A stretch of DNA of 50,898 nucleotides. Source: Bacteroidales bacterium (GTDB taxonomy: Bacteria > Bacteroidota > Bacteroidia > Bacteroidales > VadinHA17). The position numbers and the translations under genes are program-made. A model generated the notes under the pieces. It had not been told where the DNA came from, searched no databases, and saw only the letters and a program-made list of their open reading frames with translations. Positions within the stretch are counted from its first letter, which is position 1. Every line of letters starts with the position of its first letter. This document shows positions 35,401 to 43,890 of the stretch, piece by piece. The stretch covers positions 1 to 50,898 of the forward strand of contig JAAYQC010000028.1 of the NCBI GenBank assembly GCA_012519515.1. The letters are read 5' to 3'.

Positions 35401-36720
35401 ATGGATAATATACCAATATCTGAAGATATTATTGAATCGCTGAAAAAAGCCACAGGAATTCTTTCTCCCGGAACAGCCTCAATAAGAGAGATAGTCGCGC
35501 TTGTCAACAGGATTGAAAAGGAGACGGGTATCCGGTTCGTCAGAATGGAAATGGGAGTTCCGGGACTGCCTGCCCCTGAGATAGGAATCAATGCTGAAAT
35601 AGAAGCGCTGAAAAGCGGAGTGGGATCACTTTACCCGGATATTACCGGGCTCAGGTCACTCAAGGAAGAAGCCTCCCGCTTCATAAAGCTTTTTCTCGAC
35701 ATTGACATTAGTCCCGGGGGATGTATACCGACGGTCGGATCAATGATGGGGTCAATGATATGCTTTCTCGTTGCCAACAGGAATGACAGAACCAAGGAGG
35801 GTTCGTTGTTCATCGATCCGGGATTCCCGGTCCAGAAGCAGCAGGTCAAAATGCTGGGACACAATTATTTTTCCTTCGATATATACAATTTCCGGGGGAA
35901 AAAACTGAGAGACAAACTCGAATCCTTACTTGAGACGGGTAAAGTGTCGTCGCTTATCTATTCCAATCCCAACAACCCGACATGGATATGTCTCACCGAG
36001 GAAGAGCTTTCAATAATCGGGGAGCTTTGCAGGAAGTATGACGTTATAGCAATCGAGGATCTTGCATATTTCGGGATGGACTTCAGAAAGGATTATCTGA
36101 ACCCGGGCGAACCGCCTTTCCAGCCAACGGTTGCACGTTATACCGACGATTATGTATTGCTGATATCCAGTTCCAAGATATTCAGCTATGCAGGACAGCG
36201 AATTGCCATCATGGCAATTTCCGACAGCCTTTTCAACCGTTCTTATCCCGATCTTTTGAGGTATTACTCATCGGACAAGTTTGGTCACTCGGTTGTATTC
36301 GGAGCACTTTACGGTATCTCGGCGGGTGTTAGCCATTCGGTACAGTACGGCTTTTCCGCCCTTCTTAAAGCAGTCAATGACGGCACCTACCGGTTCAGGG
36401 ACGATATCATTGAATATGGCGAGAAGGCAAAGATTATGAAGGAGCTGTTTACAGGCAATGGATTCACAATTACTTACGACAAGGATATTGATCAGCCGAT
36501 TGCCGACGGGTTTTATTTTACAATATCTTACCCCGGAATGACTGCCTCCGAGCTTATTGATGCACTTATCCCGTTCGGAATAAGCGCCATCACTTTAAAT
36601 TCCACTGGAAGCGAGAGAAAAGACGGCCTTAGGGCCTGTGTCTCGCAGGTTCCCCGTTCACTTTTCAGTGATCTGGAACACCGACTGAAATCGTTTAGAA
36701 ATAAATATCCGGTAAAATAA
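35401..36720 (+). CDS. Class I/II PLP aminotransferase
   Basis: 439 residues, fold-type I aminotransferase. Substrate loop LYPDITGLRSLKEEASRF, IYSNPNNPTWI, EDLAYFGMDF, and the PLP Lys in LLISSSKIFSYAGQR. The C-terminal Arg is in GLRACVSQVPRS. It converts an amino acid to its 2-oxoacid. In this operon it should feed the 2-oxoacid:ferredoxin oxidoreductase downstream (gap 17 bp). The exact substrate, aromatic or branched, is not visible from sequence. Confidence 0.8.
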   Translation: MDNIPISEDIIESLKKATGILSPGTASIREIVALVNRIEKETGIRFVRMEMGVPGLPAPEIGINAEIEALKSGVGSLYPDITGLRSLKEEASRFIKLFLDIDISPGGCIPTVGSMMGSMICFLVANRNDRTKEGSLFIDPGFPVQKQQVKMLGHNYFSFDIYNFRGKKLRDKLESLLETGKVSSLIYSNPNNPTWICLTEEELSIIGELCRKYDVIAIEDLAYFGMDFRKDYLNPGEPPFQPTVARYTDDYVLLISSSKIFSYAGQRIAIMAISDSLFNRSYPDLLRYYSSDKFGHSVVFGALYGISAGVSHSVQYGFSALLKAVNDGTYRFRDDIIEYGEKAKIMKELFTGNGFTITYDKDIDQPIADGFYFTISYPGMTASELIDALIPFGISAITLNSTGSERKDGLRACVSQVPRSLFSDLEHRLKSFRNKYPVK

Positions 36721-36737
36721 TTAAAAAGTCATATAAT

Positions 36738-36962
36738 ATGGCAAAAATAAAAGGAAGCATCGTAATAGATGTGGATAGATGTAAGGGATGCGAGATCTGT
36801 ATGGTTTCGTGTCCCACGGGTACTATTGCCATGGCCAGGGAGGTCAATGGCAAGGGATACAATTATGCATACCCGGCCAATCCCGGGCTGTGCATCGGAT
36901 GCGCGAACTGCGCCGTTGTATGCCCCGATGGGGTGATAACAGTTTATAAAACAAAAGTTTAG
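36738..36962 (+). CDS. korD: 2-oxoacid:ferredoxin oxidoreductase, delta (ferredoxin) subunit
   Basis: 74 residues with two 4Fe-4S motifs, CKGCEICMVSCP and CIGCANCAVVCP. It is the delta/ferredoxin-like subunit of a four-subunit 2-oxoacid oxidoreductase and passes electrons to free ferredoxin. The alpha gene starts 5 bp after its stop. Confidence 0.9.
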   Translation: MAKIKGSIVIDVDRCKGCEICMVSCPTGTIAMAREVNGKGYNYAYPANPGLCIGCANCAVVCPDGVITVYKTKV

Positions 36963-36967
36963 CGGCC

Positions 36968-38038
36968 ATGGAAAGAGAACTCAGACTGATGAAAGGAAAT
37001 GAGGCTGTCGCGGAGGCAGCTATCAGAGCCGGGGTTGACGGATATTTCGGATATCCCATAACGCCGCAAAGCGAGATAATTGAATATCTCATGGAAGCGG
37101 ATCCGGCCAAGACCACCGGCATGGTGGTTGTTCAGGCTGAAAGCGAGGTGGCAGCCATTAACATGGTTTATGGTGGAGCAGGCTGCGGTAAGAAAGTGAT
37201 GACCACATCCTCTTCGCCCGGTATAAGCCTTAAACAGGAAGGCATAACCTATATAGCCGGTGCAGAGCTGCCATGCGTCATTGTAAACGTTGTAAGGGGA
37301 GGTCCCGGCCTTGGCACCATACAACCTGCACAGTCGGATTACTTCCAGGCTGTGAAAGGAGGAGGGCACGGCGATTACCACCTTATTGTGCTTGCCCCGG
37401 CATCGGTGCAGGAAATGGCCGATTTTGTAGGCCTTGGATTTGACCTTGCCTTCAAATACAGGAATCCGGTGATGATCCTGTCCGACGGAGCCATCGGTCA
37501 GATGATGGAGAAAGTATGGCTCGATCCTCCAAGGGAAAGATCGAAGGAAATACCCGAATGGGCTACAACAGGGAAGACGGCTGACAGGAAAAGAAACATA
37601 ATAACCTCTCTTGAACTGGATCCTTTCAGGCAGGAGGTCTTTAACCGGAAACTGGTGGAAAAATACGACGCTATCAGGGAGAATGAGGTCCGCTTTGAGG
37701 AATACCTCTGTGAAGATGCCGAGTATCTCCTGGTTGCTTACGGAACAAGTGCAAGGGTTTGCCAGAAAGCGGTTCAGCTTGCCCGTGAGCAGGGAATAAA
37801 GGCCGGACTGTTGAGGCCGATTACTCTTTTCCCCTTCCCGACAAAACGGATAAGCGAGCTTGCAGGGCAGCTCAAAATGGCGCTGGCGGTTGAGATGAGC
37901 GCCGGGCAGATGGTAGAGGATGTGCAGCTAAGTATCAACGGGAAGATCCCGGTGCATTATTACGGCAGAATGGGCGGAATGGTGCCCACTCCCGATGAAG
38001 TTGTTGAAAACCTTAAAGAAAGGATAATAGGAGGCTGA
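36968..38038 (+). CDS. korA: 2-oxoacid:ferredoxin oxidoreductase, alpha subunit (VorB-like)
   Basis: 356 residues. N-terminal pyruvate-flavodoxin-type domain (KGNEAVAEAAIRAGVDGYFG, YPITPQSEIIEYL, TTSSSPGISLKQEGI, RGGPGLGTIQPAQSDYFQA) and C-terminal domain (LLVAYGTSARVCQKAV, GLLRPITLFPFP). The length and VVVQAESEVAAINM pattern resemble VorB/KorA rather than pyruvate enzymes. Oxidises a 2-oxoacid from the aminotransferase to acyl-CoA. Three bp to korB. Confidence 0.9.
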   Translation: MERELRLMKGNEAVAEAAIRAGVDGYFGYPITPQSEIIEYLMEADPAKTTGMVVVQAESEVAAINMVYGGAGCGKKVMTTSSSPGISLKQEGITYIAGAELPCVIVNVVRGGPGLGTIQPAQSDYFQAVKGGGHGDYHLIVLAPASVQEMADFVGLGFDLAFKYRNPVMILSDGAIGQMMEKVWLDPPRERSKEIPEWATTGKTADRKRNIITSLELDPFRQEVFNRKLVEKYDAIRENEVRFEEYLCEDAEYLLVAYGTSARVCQKAVQLAREQGIKAGLLRPITLFPFPTKRISELAGQLKMALAVEMSAGQMVEDVQLSINGKIPVHYYGRMGGMVPTPDEVVENLKERIIGG

Positions 38039-38041
38039 GAT

Positions 38042-38848
38042 ATGAAGGAAATTACAGGAATAAAGGAATACATTAAACCCGAAAATCTTGTTTACAGGAA
38101 ATCATCATTGCTCACGGATGATATTATGCACTACTGTCCGGGATGCGGTCACAGCACTACTCACAGGATACTTGCAGAGATTATAGAGGAAGAGGGAATA
38201 CAGCAGGACACAATCGGGATCTCACCGGTAGGCTGTTCGGTTTTTCTCTATAACTATATCGATATCGACTGGCAGGAAGCCGCTCATGGAAGGGCCCCGG
38301 CCATTGCAACCGCGATCAAGCGCCTTCTTCCCGATAAATTCGTGTTTACATACCAGGGCGACGGCGACCTTGCTGCAATCGGGACGGCAGAAACAATTCA
38401 CAGCTGCAACCGCGGGGAGAATATTCTTATCATCTTTATAAACAATGGGATTTACGGGATGACAGGAGGCCAGATGGCTCCCACCACGCTGCCCGGGATG
38501 AAATCGTCCACATCTCCATACGGAAGGGATGTTGCAACAATGGGTAACCCGTTGAAAATAACTGATATAGTTGCCACTCTGCCGGGAACTTTTTATGTCA
38601 CCAGGCAAAGCGTGCACACTCCCGCAAATGTCAGGCGAACCAAAAGAGTAATGAGAAAGGCATTCCAGTATCAGAAGCTGAACAGGGGAACATGCTTTAT
38701 CGAGATAGTATCAAATTGTCCCTCAGGCTGGAAGATGACTCCGGTCCAGGCAAACAAATGGATGGAAGAAAACATGTTTCCCTGGTATCCCCTGGGCGAC
38801 CTTAAAGTGCCGGAAGAACAGCAGGACCAACAACCTAAAACCGAGTAA
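38042..38848 (+). CDS. korB: 2-oxoacid:ferredoxin oxidoreductase, beta (TPP) subunit
   Basis: 268 residues. A zinc- or cluster-like CPGCGHSTTHRIL, the TPP motif GDGDLAAIGTAETIHSCNRG with NNGIYGMTGGQMAPTT, and the KorB/PorB C-terminal region (TCFIEIVSNCPSGW). Binds thiamine diphosphate and carries out decarboxylation with the alpha subunit. One bp before korC. Confidence 0.9.
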   Translation: MKEITGIKEYIKPENLVYRKSSLLTDDIMHYCPGCGHSTTHRILAEIIEEEGIQQDTIGISPVGCSVFLYNYIDIDWQEAAHGRAPAIATAIKRLLPDKFVFTYQGDGDLAAIGTAETIHSCNRGENILIIFINNGIYGMTGGQMAPTTLPGMKSSTSPYGRDVATMGNPLKITDIVATLPGTFYVTRQSVHTPANVRRTKRVMRKAFQYQKLNRGTCFIEIVSNCPSGWKMTPVQANKWMEENMFPWYPLGDLKVPEEQQDQQPKTE

Positions 38849-38849
38849 A

Positions 38850-39401
38850 ATGACAGAAGAAATATTGATAGCCGGATTCGGAGGACAGGGAGTCCTCTCC
38901 ATGGGCATGATAATGGCTTACTCAGGAATGTTGCAGGATATGGAGGTAAGCTGGATGCCTTCGTACGGCCCGGAAATGAGGGGAGGGACCGCCAACGTGA
39001 TAGTCATTCTCAGCAATGAAAGGATCAGCTCTCCGATTATAAGGCATTTCGACACAGTCATAATCCTGAACCAGCAGTCGTTGGATAAATTCGAGCAGGC
39101 TGTAAAGCCGGGTGGGGTGCTTATCTACGATTCAAACGGAATAAGCCGTCATCCCGAAAGAAAGGATATATCCGTCTACAGGATTGATGCAACTGAAGAA
39201 GCGATAAAAATGAACAGTCCCAAAACATTTAACATGATTGTGCTTGGCGGTTTTCTTAGAATAAAGCCGGTGCTCACAATGGAAGATGTTGTTGCCGGCC
39301 TGAAGAAATCTCTGCCCGAGAGATACCATAAGATGATTCCTGAAAACGAGAGATCGTTGAAAAGAGGCGGAGAAATAATCAGGGAAATTAACAAGGTTTA
39401 A
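38850..39401 (+). CDS. korC: 2-oxoacid:ferredoxin oxidoreductase, gamma subunit
   Basis: 183 residues with the gamma family signatures IAGFGGQGVLSMGMIMAYSG, SWMPSYGPEMRGGTANVIV and FNMIVLGGFLRIKP. Last gene of the operon; a strong terminator follows. Confidence 0.9.
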   Translation: MTEEILIAGFGGQGVLSMGMIMAYSGMLQDMEVSWMPSYGPEMRGGTANVIVILSNERISSPIIRHFDTVIILNQQSLDKFEQAVKPGGVLIYDSNGISRHPERKDISVYRIDATEEAIKMNSPKTFNMIVLGGFLRIKPVLTMEDVVAGLKKSLPERYHKMIPENERSLKRGGEIIREINKV

Positions 39402-39419
39402 CCGAAAGATATCCTTGCT

Positions 39420-39473
39420 GACCACAGAGTGAACCTGGATATTGTTTTCAGGGCTCACCCTGTGGTCTTTTTT
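39420..39473 (+). terminator. Rho-independent terminator after korC
   Basis: GACCACAGAGTGAACC and GGCTCACCCTGTGGTC pair over 16 bp with two mismatched positions and a 16-nt loop, followed by TTTTTT. It ends 4 bp before the convergent nadD stop. Confidence 0.85.
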
Positions 39474-39477
39474 CAGG

Positions 39478-40071
39478 TCATTTGTAGAAATGCATCTCAA
39501 TTATGTATTTCCAGACTGCCGGATGGAGGAAATACGACATATCCTTTCCTGCTTTGATCCCCTTCCTGATAAATGAGCCGGAGATCTGCATCAGCGGTGC
39601 ATCTACCCATTTAATGCTTGCTTTATCAATGATGGTCTTCAGCTGTTCATTATTGTTTTTAATGGCATCGGGCCGCGGATAAACGTATACCGGAAACCTT
39701 TTCACCAGCTCTTCTGCATTTTTCCATTTGTGAAGGGTGTACAGGTTGTCTTCGCCCATTATCAGTACGAATCCGCGATTGGGATACTTCTCGGTAAGAA
39801 GGGCCATGGTGTCGATGGTATAGGATGGTAAAGGCCGGTTGAACTCGATGTCGGACGATCTGAATGCCTCCCTGTCACCGATTGCCAGATCGACCAGATA
39901 AAGCCTGTCACGGTCAGCAAGAAGGGATGACTTAATCTTCAGTGGGTTATGAGGACTGACCACGAACCAGATCTCGTCGAGATCGGTGAATTCCTTCATA
40001 TAACCCGCGATGATCAGGTGCCCTATGTGAACCGGATTGAACGATCCGAAGAATAAGCCTGTTTTTTGCAT
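39478..40071 (-). CDS. nadD: Nicotinate-nucleotide adenylyltransferase
   Basis: 197 residues, usual length. Nucleotidyltransferase motif GSFNPVHIGHLIIAGYM (the T/HIGH motif), FVVSPHNPLK, LIMGEDNLYTLHKW, and the ISGSFIRKGIKAGKD signature near the end (ISST-type variant). Adenylates nicotinate mononucleotide in NAD biosynthesis. On the minus strand after gmk (55 bp gap). Confidence 0.95.
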   Translation of the reverse strand: MQKTGLFFGSFNPVHIGHLIIAGYMKEFTDLDEIWFVVSPHNPLKIKSSLLADRDRLYLVDLAIGDREAFRSSDIEFNRPLPSYTIDTMALLTEKYPNRGFVLIMGEDNLYTLHKWKNAEELVKRFPVYVYPRPDAIKNNNEQLKTIIDKASIKWVDAPLMQISGSFIRKGIKAGKDMSYFLHPAVWKYIIEMHFYK

Positions 40072-40126
40072 ATGTCTGTCTTTTCAGGTTTTTCCTGAAT
40101 GATTGCTTATGGTTTCAAAAGTGAGA

Positions 40127-40699
40127 TCAGGTCTTTTGATCGAGAAAACCCTTTACTATCATGCTGACCTCCGTCTTTGCCTGGTCAAGAATGTCATTGA
40201 CCACAATATGGTCGAACATATCGGCAAGTTTCATTTCCTCCCTTGCCTTTTCGAGTCTGATTCTTATTCTCTCCCTGTCGTCGGTTGCTCTTCGCAGCAG
40301 TCGTTTCTCGAGCTCGCTTACCGATGGGGGCATGATGAAAATGGAAATTGCCTTTGTGCCGTACTGATCCTTCAGATTGATCCCACCCTTTACATCAACA
40401 TCAAAGATCACGTTATTCCCCGCGCTCCTGATCCTTTCGATCTCGCTCTTCAGCGTTCCATAGCAGTAACCCCTGTAGACCTCCTCCCATTCGGCAAATT
40501 CACCGTTTTTTACTTTTTCCCTGAATTCATCATCAGAAATGAACCAGTATTCCTTTCCGTTCTTTTCATTTCCCCTCGGTAGTCTGGTGGTGACTGACAC
40601 GGAGAACTGCAGGTTAAGATCCTGTTCCAGAAGATGGTTCACAATAGTGGTCTTACCCGCTCCCGACGGCGCCGATACAATTACCAGTTTACCTTTCAT
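40127..40699 (-). CDS. gmk: Guanylate kinase
   Basis: 190 residues. P-loop SAPSGAGKTTIVNHLL, GMP-binding SVTTRLPRGNEKNGKEYWFI, FDVDVKGGINLKDQ, SIFIMPPSVSELEKRL, RRATDDRERIRIRL. Phosphorylates GMP to GDP. Twelve bp after yicC, the usual Bacteroidetes arrangement. Confidence 0.97.
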   Translation of the reverse strand: MKGKLVIVSAPSGAGKTTIVNHLLEQDLNLQFSVSVTTRLPRGNEKNGKEYWFISDDEFREKVKNGEFAEWEEVYRGYCYGTLKSEIERIRSAGNNVIFDVDVKGGINLKDQYGTKAISIFIMPPSVSELEKRLLRRATDDRERIRIRLEKAREEMKLADMFDHIVVNDILDQAKTEVSMIVKGFLDQKT

Positions 40700-40711
40700 C
40701 CTTCTGTGATC

Positions 40712-41587
40712 CTATAAAATATTGTTTGTCTGTTCCTTTATCTTTTCCAGTTCGTCTTTCATCCTGACCACCAGCTTCTGTATGCTGGCATCGTTGGCTT
40801 TCGACCCCAGCGTGTTTATCTCCCTTCCGATTTCCTGGGCGATAAACCCAAGAACTTTACCGTTTGGCGCAGGGCTTTCAACGGTCTCGAGGAAATACTC
40901 GCAATGCTTTTTCAGCCTGACCTTTTCCTCATTGATGTCATATCTCTCGAGATAGAATATCAGTTCCTGTTCGAAGCGGTTCATGTCAATGTTTTCAGCG
41001 CCTTTATTATCGCAGAGTATCGAATAAAGCTTTTCCCTCACTTTTTCAATTCTTCCGGGCTCGAAGGTCTCAACTTCGGCAAGGCACTCGAGTATCCCCG
41101 ATATCCGCTTTCTCAGATCGTCTTCTATCGATTTTCCTTCCGTGGTGCGATACAGGTCGAGGGTATTAACCGATTCGACAATGCGTTCCCTGACTAGATT
41201 CCACTCGTCCTCTGTCAGTTCAGGCTTTTCGGTTTTAAGCGAGTCGGGGAATCTCATTATTATTGGCATTATCTGGTCGTCAACATTGACGTCCAACTCT
41301 GAGGCCATTTCCCTCAGTTGCCTGAAATAGCTTTTCACTACAGTCTTGTTGATTACCGGTATCCCTTCGTCTTCAAGCATATCGAAGTATATTGAGAAGT
41401 CTATCTTCCCCCTGTCGAGCAGTTGACTGATCATGTTCCTGATCTCAAGTTCCTTTTCCTTATAAAGCCAGGGCACCTTGGTGTTAAGATCGAATTGTTT
41501 GGAATTCAATGATTTGATCTCGACAGTGATCTTTTTCTGAGCTGTTTCGGCTACGGCTTTCCCATAGCCTGTCATGGACTTGATCAT
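40712..41587 (-). CDS. yicC: YicC-family endoribonuclease-like protein
   Basis: 291 residues, full-length YicC: N-terminal MIKSMTGYGKAVAETAQKKI, SLNSKQFDLNTKVPWLYKEK and C-terminal DUF1732 (EELIFYLERYDINEEKVRLK, EIGREINTLGSKANDASIQ). YicC proteins are reported to act in stress-linked RNA turnover. Its conserved linkage to gmk is seen here. First gene of the minus-strand group. Confidence 0.93.
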   Translation of the reverse strand: MIKSMTGYGKAVAETAQKKITVEIKSLNSKQFDLNTKVPWLYKEKELEIRNMISQLLDRGKIDFSIYFDMLEDEGIPVINKTVVKSYFRQLREMASELDVNVDDQIMPIIMRFPDSLKTEKPELTEDEWNLVRERIVESVNTLDLYRTTEGKSIEDDLRKRISGILECLAEVETFEPGRIEKVREKLYSILCDNKGAENIDMNRFEQELIFYLERYDINEEKVRLKKHCEYFLETVESPAPNGKVLGFIAQEIGREINTLGSKANDASIQKLVVRMKDELEKIKEQTNNIL

Positions 41588-41740
41588 TTATGTTCAGATT
41601 AACTCTGAAAGGTACGAATTCCCGCCGGTTTAATAAAAATTGTTAAATAAATATTACAATAAAAAGCAGCAATGATCTTGTTTTGAACATTATATGAAAG
41701 GCCGGCAGAGGTATTTCAGCTTCTCTCATATTGATTTTGT

Positions 41741-41775
41741 TATATTTGCGCAAATTAAACGTCTTATTTGACGTT
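41741..41775 (+). promoter_or_regulatory. Promoter -7 box and 5'-UTR hairpin of the DUF3078 gene
   Basis: TATATTTG at 41741-41748 fits the Bacteroidetes -7 box. Just downstream AACGTC-TTATTT-GACGTT (41758-41775) forms a hairpin at the expected transcript 5' end, ~50 bp before the ATG. Confidence 0.55.
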
Positions 41776-41823
41776 ATTATATAATATCTTGAACAGGTAA
41801 ATCTGGAAATTAAAGAGCTGTTT

Positions 41824-43470
41824 ATGAAAGGAAGATTTCTGCTCCCTTTGATGTTGTTTATTTTCTGTTGTTTTTCTCCCGGATTCTCCCAGGAAGTTAC
41901 AATTGTTGCTGATACTGTTCTTTCAGTGCGTGATATGGATCAGGCTGATCAGACTTTTACCGGCGATACAGCGTCTCCTGTGACCATCATTCTGACCCGG
42001 GATCAGGCTATGAGCCTGCTTCAGAAGAAATTCAGGATCAGACCCGGACAAAGGTCCAGAGATCCGCTCTTTCCTGCTGTAGCACGCCTTATTGTTGAGG
42101 CATCAAACCCTCCTTTTGATTCCACGAGGCGCTACCTGATTGAATATCCTTTCGATTCGCTGAGGCTGGCCGGAGACAGCTTTCCCTCATCGAAAAGGAT
42201 TGCTTACACATTGCCGGCCGACACTCTTCAGAGGAAAGACAGTCTGCAACTGGTGGCTGAGGCTGATTCCATAGTGTTCTCACGCTATATTTTAAGGAAC
42301 GACTCGATAAGGGCAGCGGTAAACACCCTGCTTGACTGTCTGGAAGCCCGCGATTCAAGTATAATTAAGTTTACCGGAGCCGGAGTGGGAGAATACCCCC
42401 TGTGGATTAACTCAAAGAACGACCGGATGATCAGGTTCTGGCTTAAAAATGACCTGGATGACTCCGTTACCGTTTGGATTGGAAATCTAAGGCGGAACAC
42501 AATCGGACTGTACCTTGAACACGGTGTGGATCTAAGAAGACCCACACGGCAGGGATATATAACCGAAGCACGGATCGATGTCGAGCCCCGCGACAACTAC
42601 ACCCTGGTCGACATAAACAGAATACTTACAAAATCGCAGTTCTGGAAGTATCGCACCGAAGCTGCCATTTCCCTGAACCAGGGGATTGTTTCGAACTGGG
42701 TGAAAGGCGGGGAAAACAACATATCAACTGCTTTCGACATCACCGGGTTTGCCGATTACAACAACAAGAGCAAACGCCTTTCATCATCCAATTTTGCAAG
42801 GATAAAATACGGCCTTATCAAGTCGGGGAATGAAAAAATCAGAAAGAATATCGACCTGCTTGAGACAAACTCAAAGCTAAACCACAAGGCTTTCGGCAAA
42901 TTCGATTTCAGTGCAATAATGCTTTTAAAAACACAGGTTTCAAAGGGTTACAATTACCCTGACACTATACCCGTTTCCAAACTGCTTAATCCCGCGATCC
43001 TGACATTGGGATTCGGACTTGACTACAAGCCTAACAAGAAAACATCGATCAACTTTTCGCCTCTTTCGTACAAGGCTACTTTTGTTCCCGACACGGCAAC
43101 CATTGAGCAGACAAAGTACGGTATAGCCGCCGACAGGAGGTCGAAACATGAACCAGGAGCCAGCTGTATGATAATGAATGAAATGCGTCCGCTGAAGAAT
43201 GTGACTTTGACCAACAGGCTACAACTCTTTACAAATTATATAGATAATCCCCTTAATATCGACGTCGACTGGGAAATGATAGTCCAGGCCAATCTCAACT
43301 GGTTTACCGATGTAAGGCTCAATACCCATCTTATCTTTGACGATGACACCAAAACACCGCTTTTTGATAAGGATAAAAATCCGGTAATGGGGGAGGATGG
43401 AAAACAAAAAAAGACTGCCAGGATACAGTTCAAGGAACTCCTGGGTTTCTCCTTTATATTCAGGTTCTGA
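41824..43470 (+). CDS. DUF3078 outer membrane beta-barrel protein
   Basis: 548 residues with a signal peptide (MKGRFLLPLMLFIFCCFSPG, cleaved near FSQ). The N-terminal ~190 residues are unassigned and hold a LysM-unlike repeat-poor region. The C-terminal ~280 residues match DUF3078 (AAISLNQGIVSNWVKGGENN, ITGFADYNN, KFDFSAIMLLKTQVSKGYN, LGFGLDYKPNKKTSINFSPL, ELLGFSFIFRF with terminal Phe). Predicted outer membrane barrel of unknown cargo. The N-terminal extension is longer than in the plain DUF3078 proteins I know of. Confidence 0.8.
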   Translation: MKGRFLLPLMLFIFCCFSPGFSQEVTIVADTVLSVRDMDQADQTFTGDTASPVTIILTRDQAMSLLQKKFRIRPGQRSRDPLFPAVARLIVEASNPPFDSTRRYLIEYPFDSLRLAGDSFPSSKRIAYTLPADTLQRKDSLQLVAEADSIVFSRYILRNDSIRAAVNTLLDCLEARDSSIIKFTGAGVGEYPLWINSKNDRMIRFWLKNDLDDSVTVWIGNLRRNTIGLYLEHGVDLRRPTRQGYITEARIDVEPRDNYTLVDINRILTKSQFWKYRTEAAISLNQGIVSNWVKGGENNISTAFDITGFADYNNKSKRLSSSNFARIKYGLIKSGNEKIRKNIDLLETNSKLNHKAFGKFDFSAIMLLKTQVSKGYNYPDTIPVSKLLNPAILTLGFGLDYKPNKKTSINFSPLSYKATFVPDTATIEQTKYGIAADRRSKHEPGASCMIMNEMRPLKNVTLTNRLQLFTNYIDNPLNIDVDWEMIVQANLNWFTDVRLNTHLIFDDDTKTPLFDKDKNPVMGEDGKQKKTARIQFKELLGFSFIFRF

Positions 43471-43520
43471 TATATTCAGGTTCTGGCAAGCTGAAAACTG
43501 TTGCAGCGGATCTTGTTTAG

Positions 43521-43548
43521 TGCCTGACCCGCTTAATCGGGTCAGGCA
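43521..43548. terminator. Perfect hairpin after the DUF3078 gene
   Basis: TGCCTGACCCG-CTTAAT-CGGGTCAGGCA, an 11-bp perfect stem 50 bp after the stop, without a T-run. It could stop transcription or protect the 3' end. The remaining gap to 43890 holds no credible gene; 43745-43815 has a second GC-rich fold (GGGGCT...AGCCTC) ending in GTTAGC. Confidence 0.55.
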
Positions 43549-43890
43549 TAATGGTTTCAGAAGAATTAAAATCCGGTTTACCGCCGGGTTTTGTGATATA
43601 AGTTCAAAGGCCGTAAAATCTTAATTCTTTTTAATCAAACACTGATTATTTCTTTTATCTCTTCCAATAATTCCCGTATCTTTAACGAACAAAGTAGTTT
43701 GTCAGTCTGCATAATGCCGGATTGGGGGCAGGGGGGAGTGACTATCATTACCATTATTGTGACTGACGGGGCAGGGGCTTGTCCGATCCACAGCCTCGGT
43801 TATGTTGACCGTTAGCATTCATAATAATCGTGTACTATGAACACATCCCTTCGGGAAATTCTGAATATCAATTTAATCTCAATCAATTAA

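Noticed and set aside
41642..41664. Rex-like site TTGTTAAATAAATATTACAA upstream of yicC
   Set aside because: The half-sites are two bases too far apart for the Rex spacing and the symmetry is poor.
43745..43815. Second attC-like fold before the propeller gene
   Set aside because: GGGGCT/AGCCTC fold present, but the GTTAGCA end does not fit GTTRRRY and there is no matching left core.
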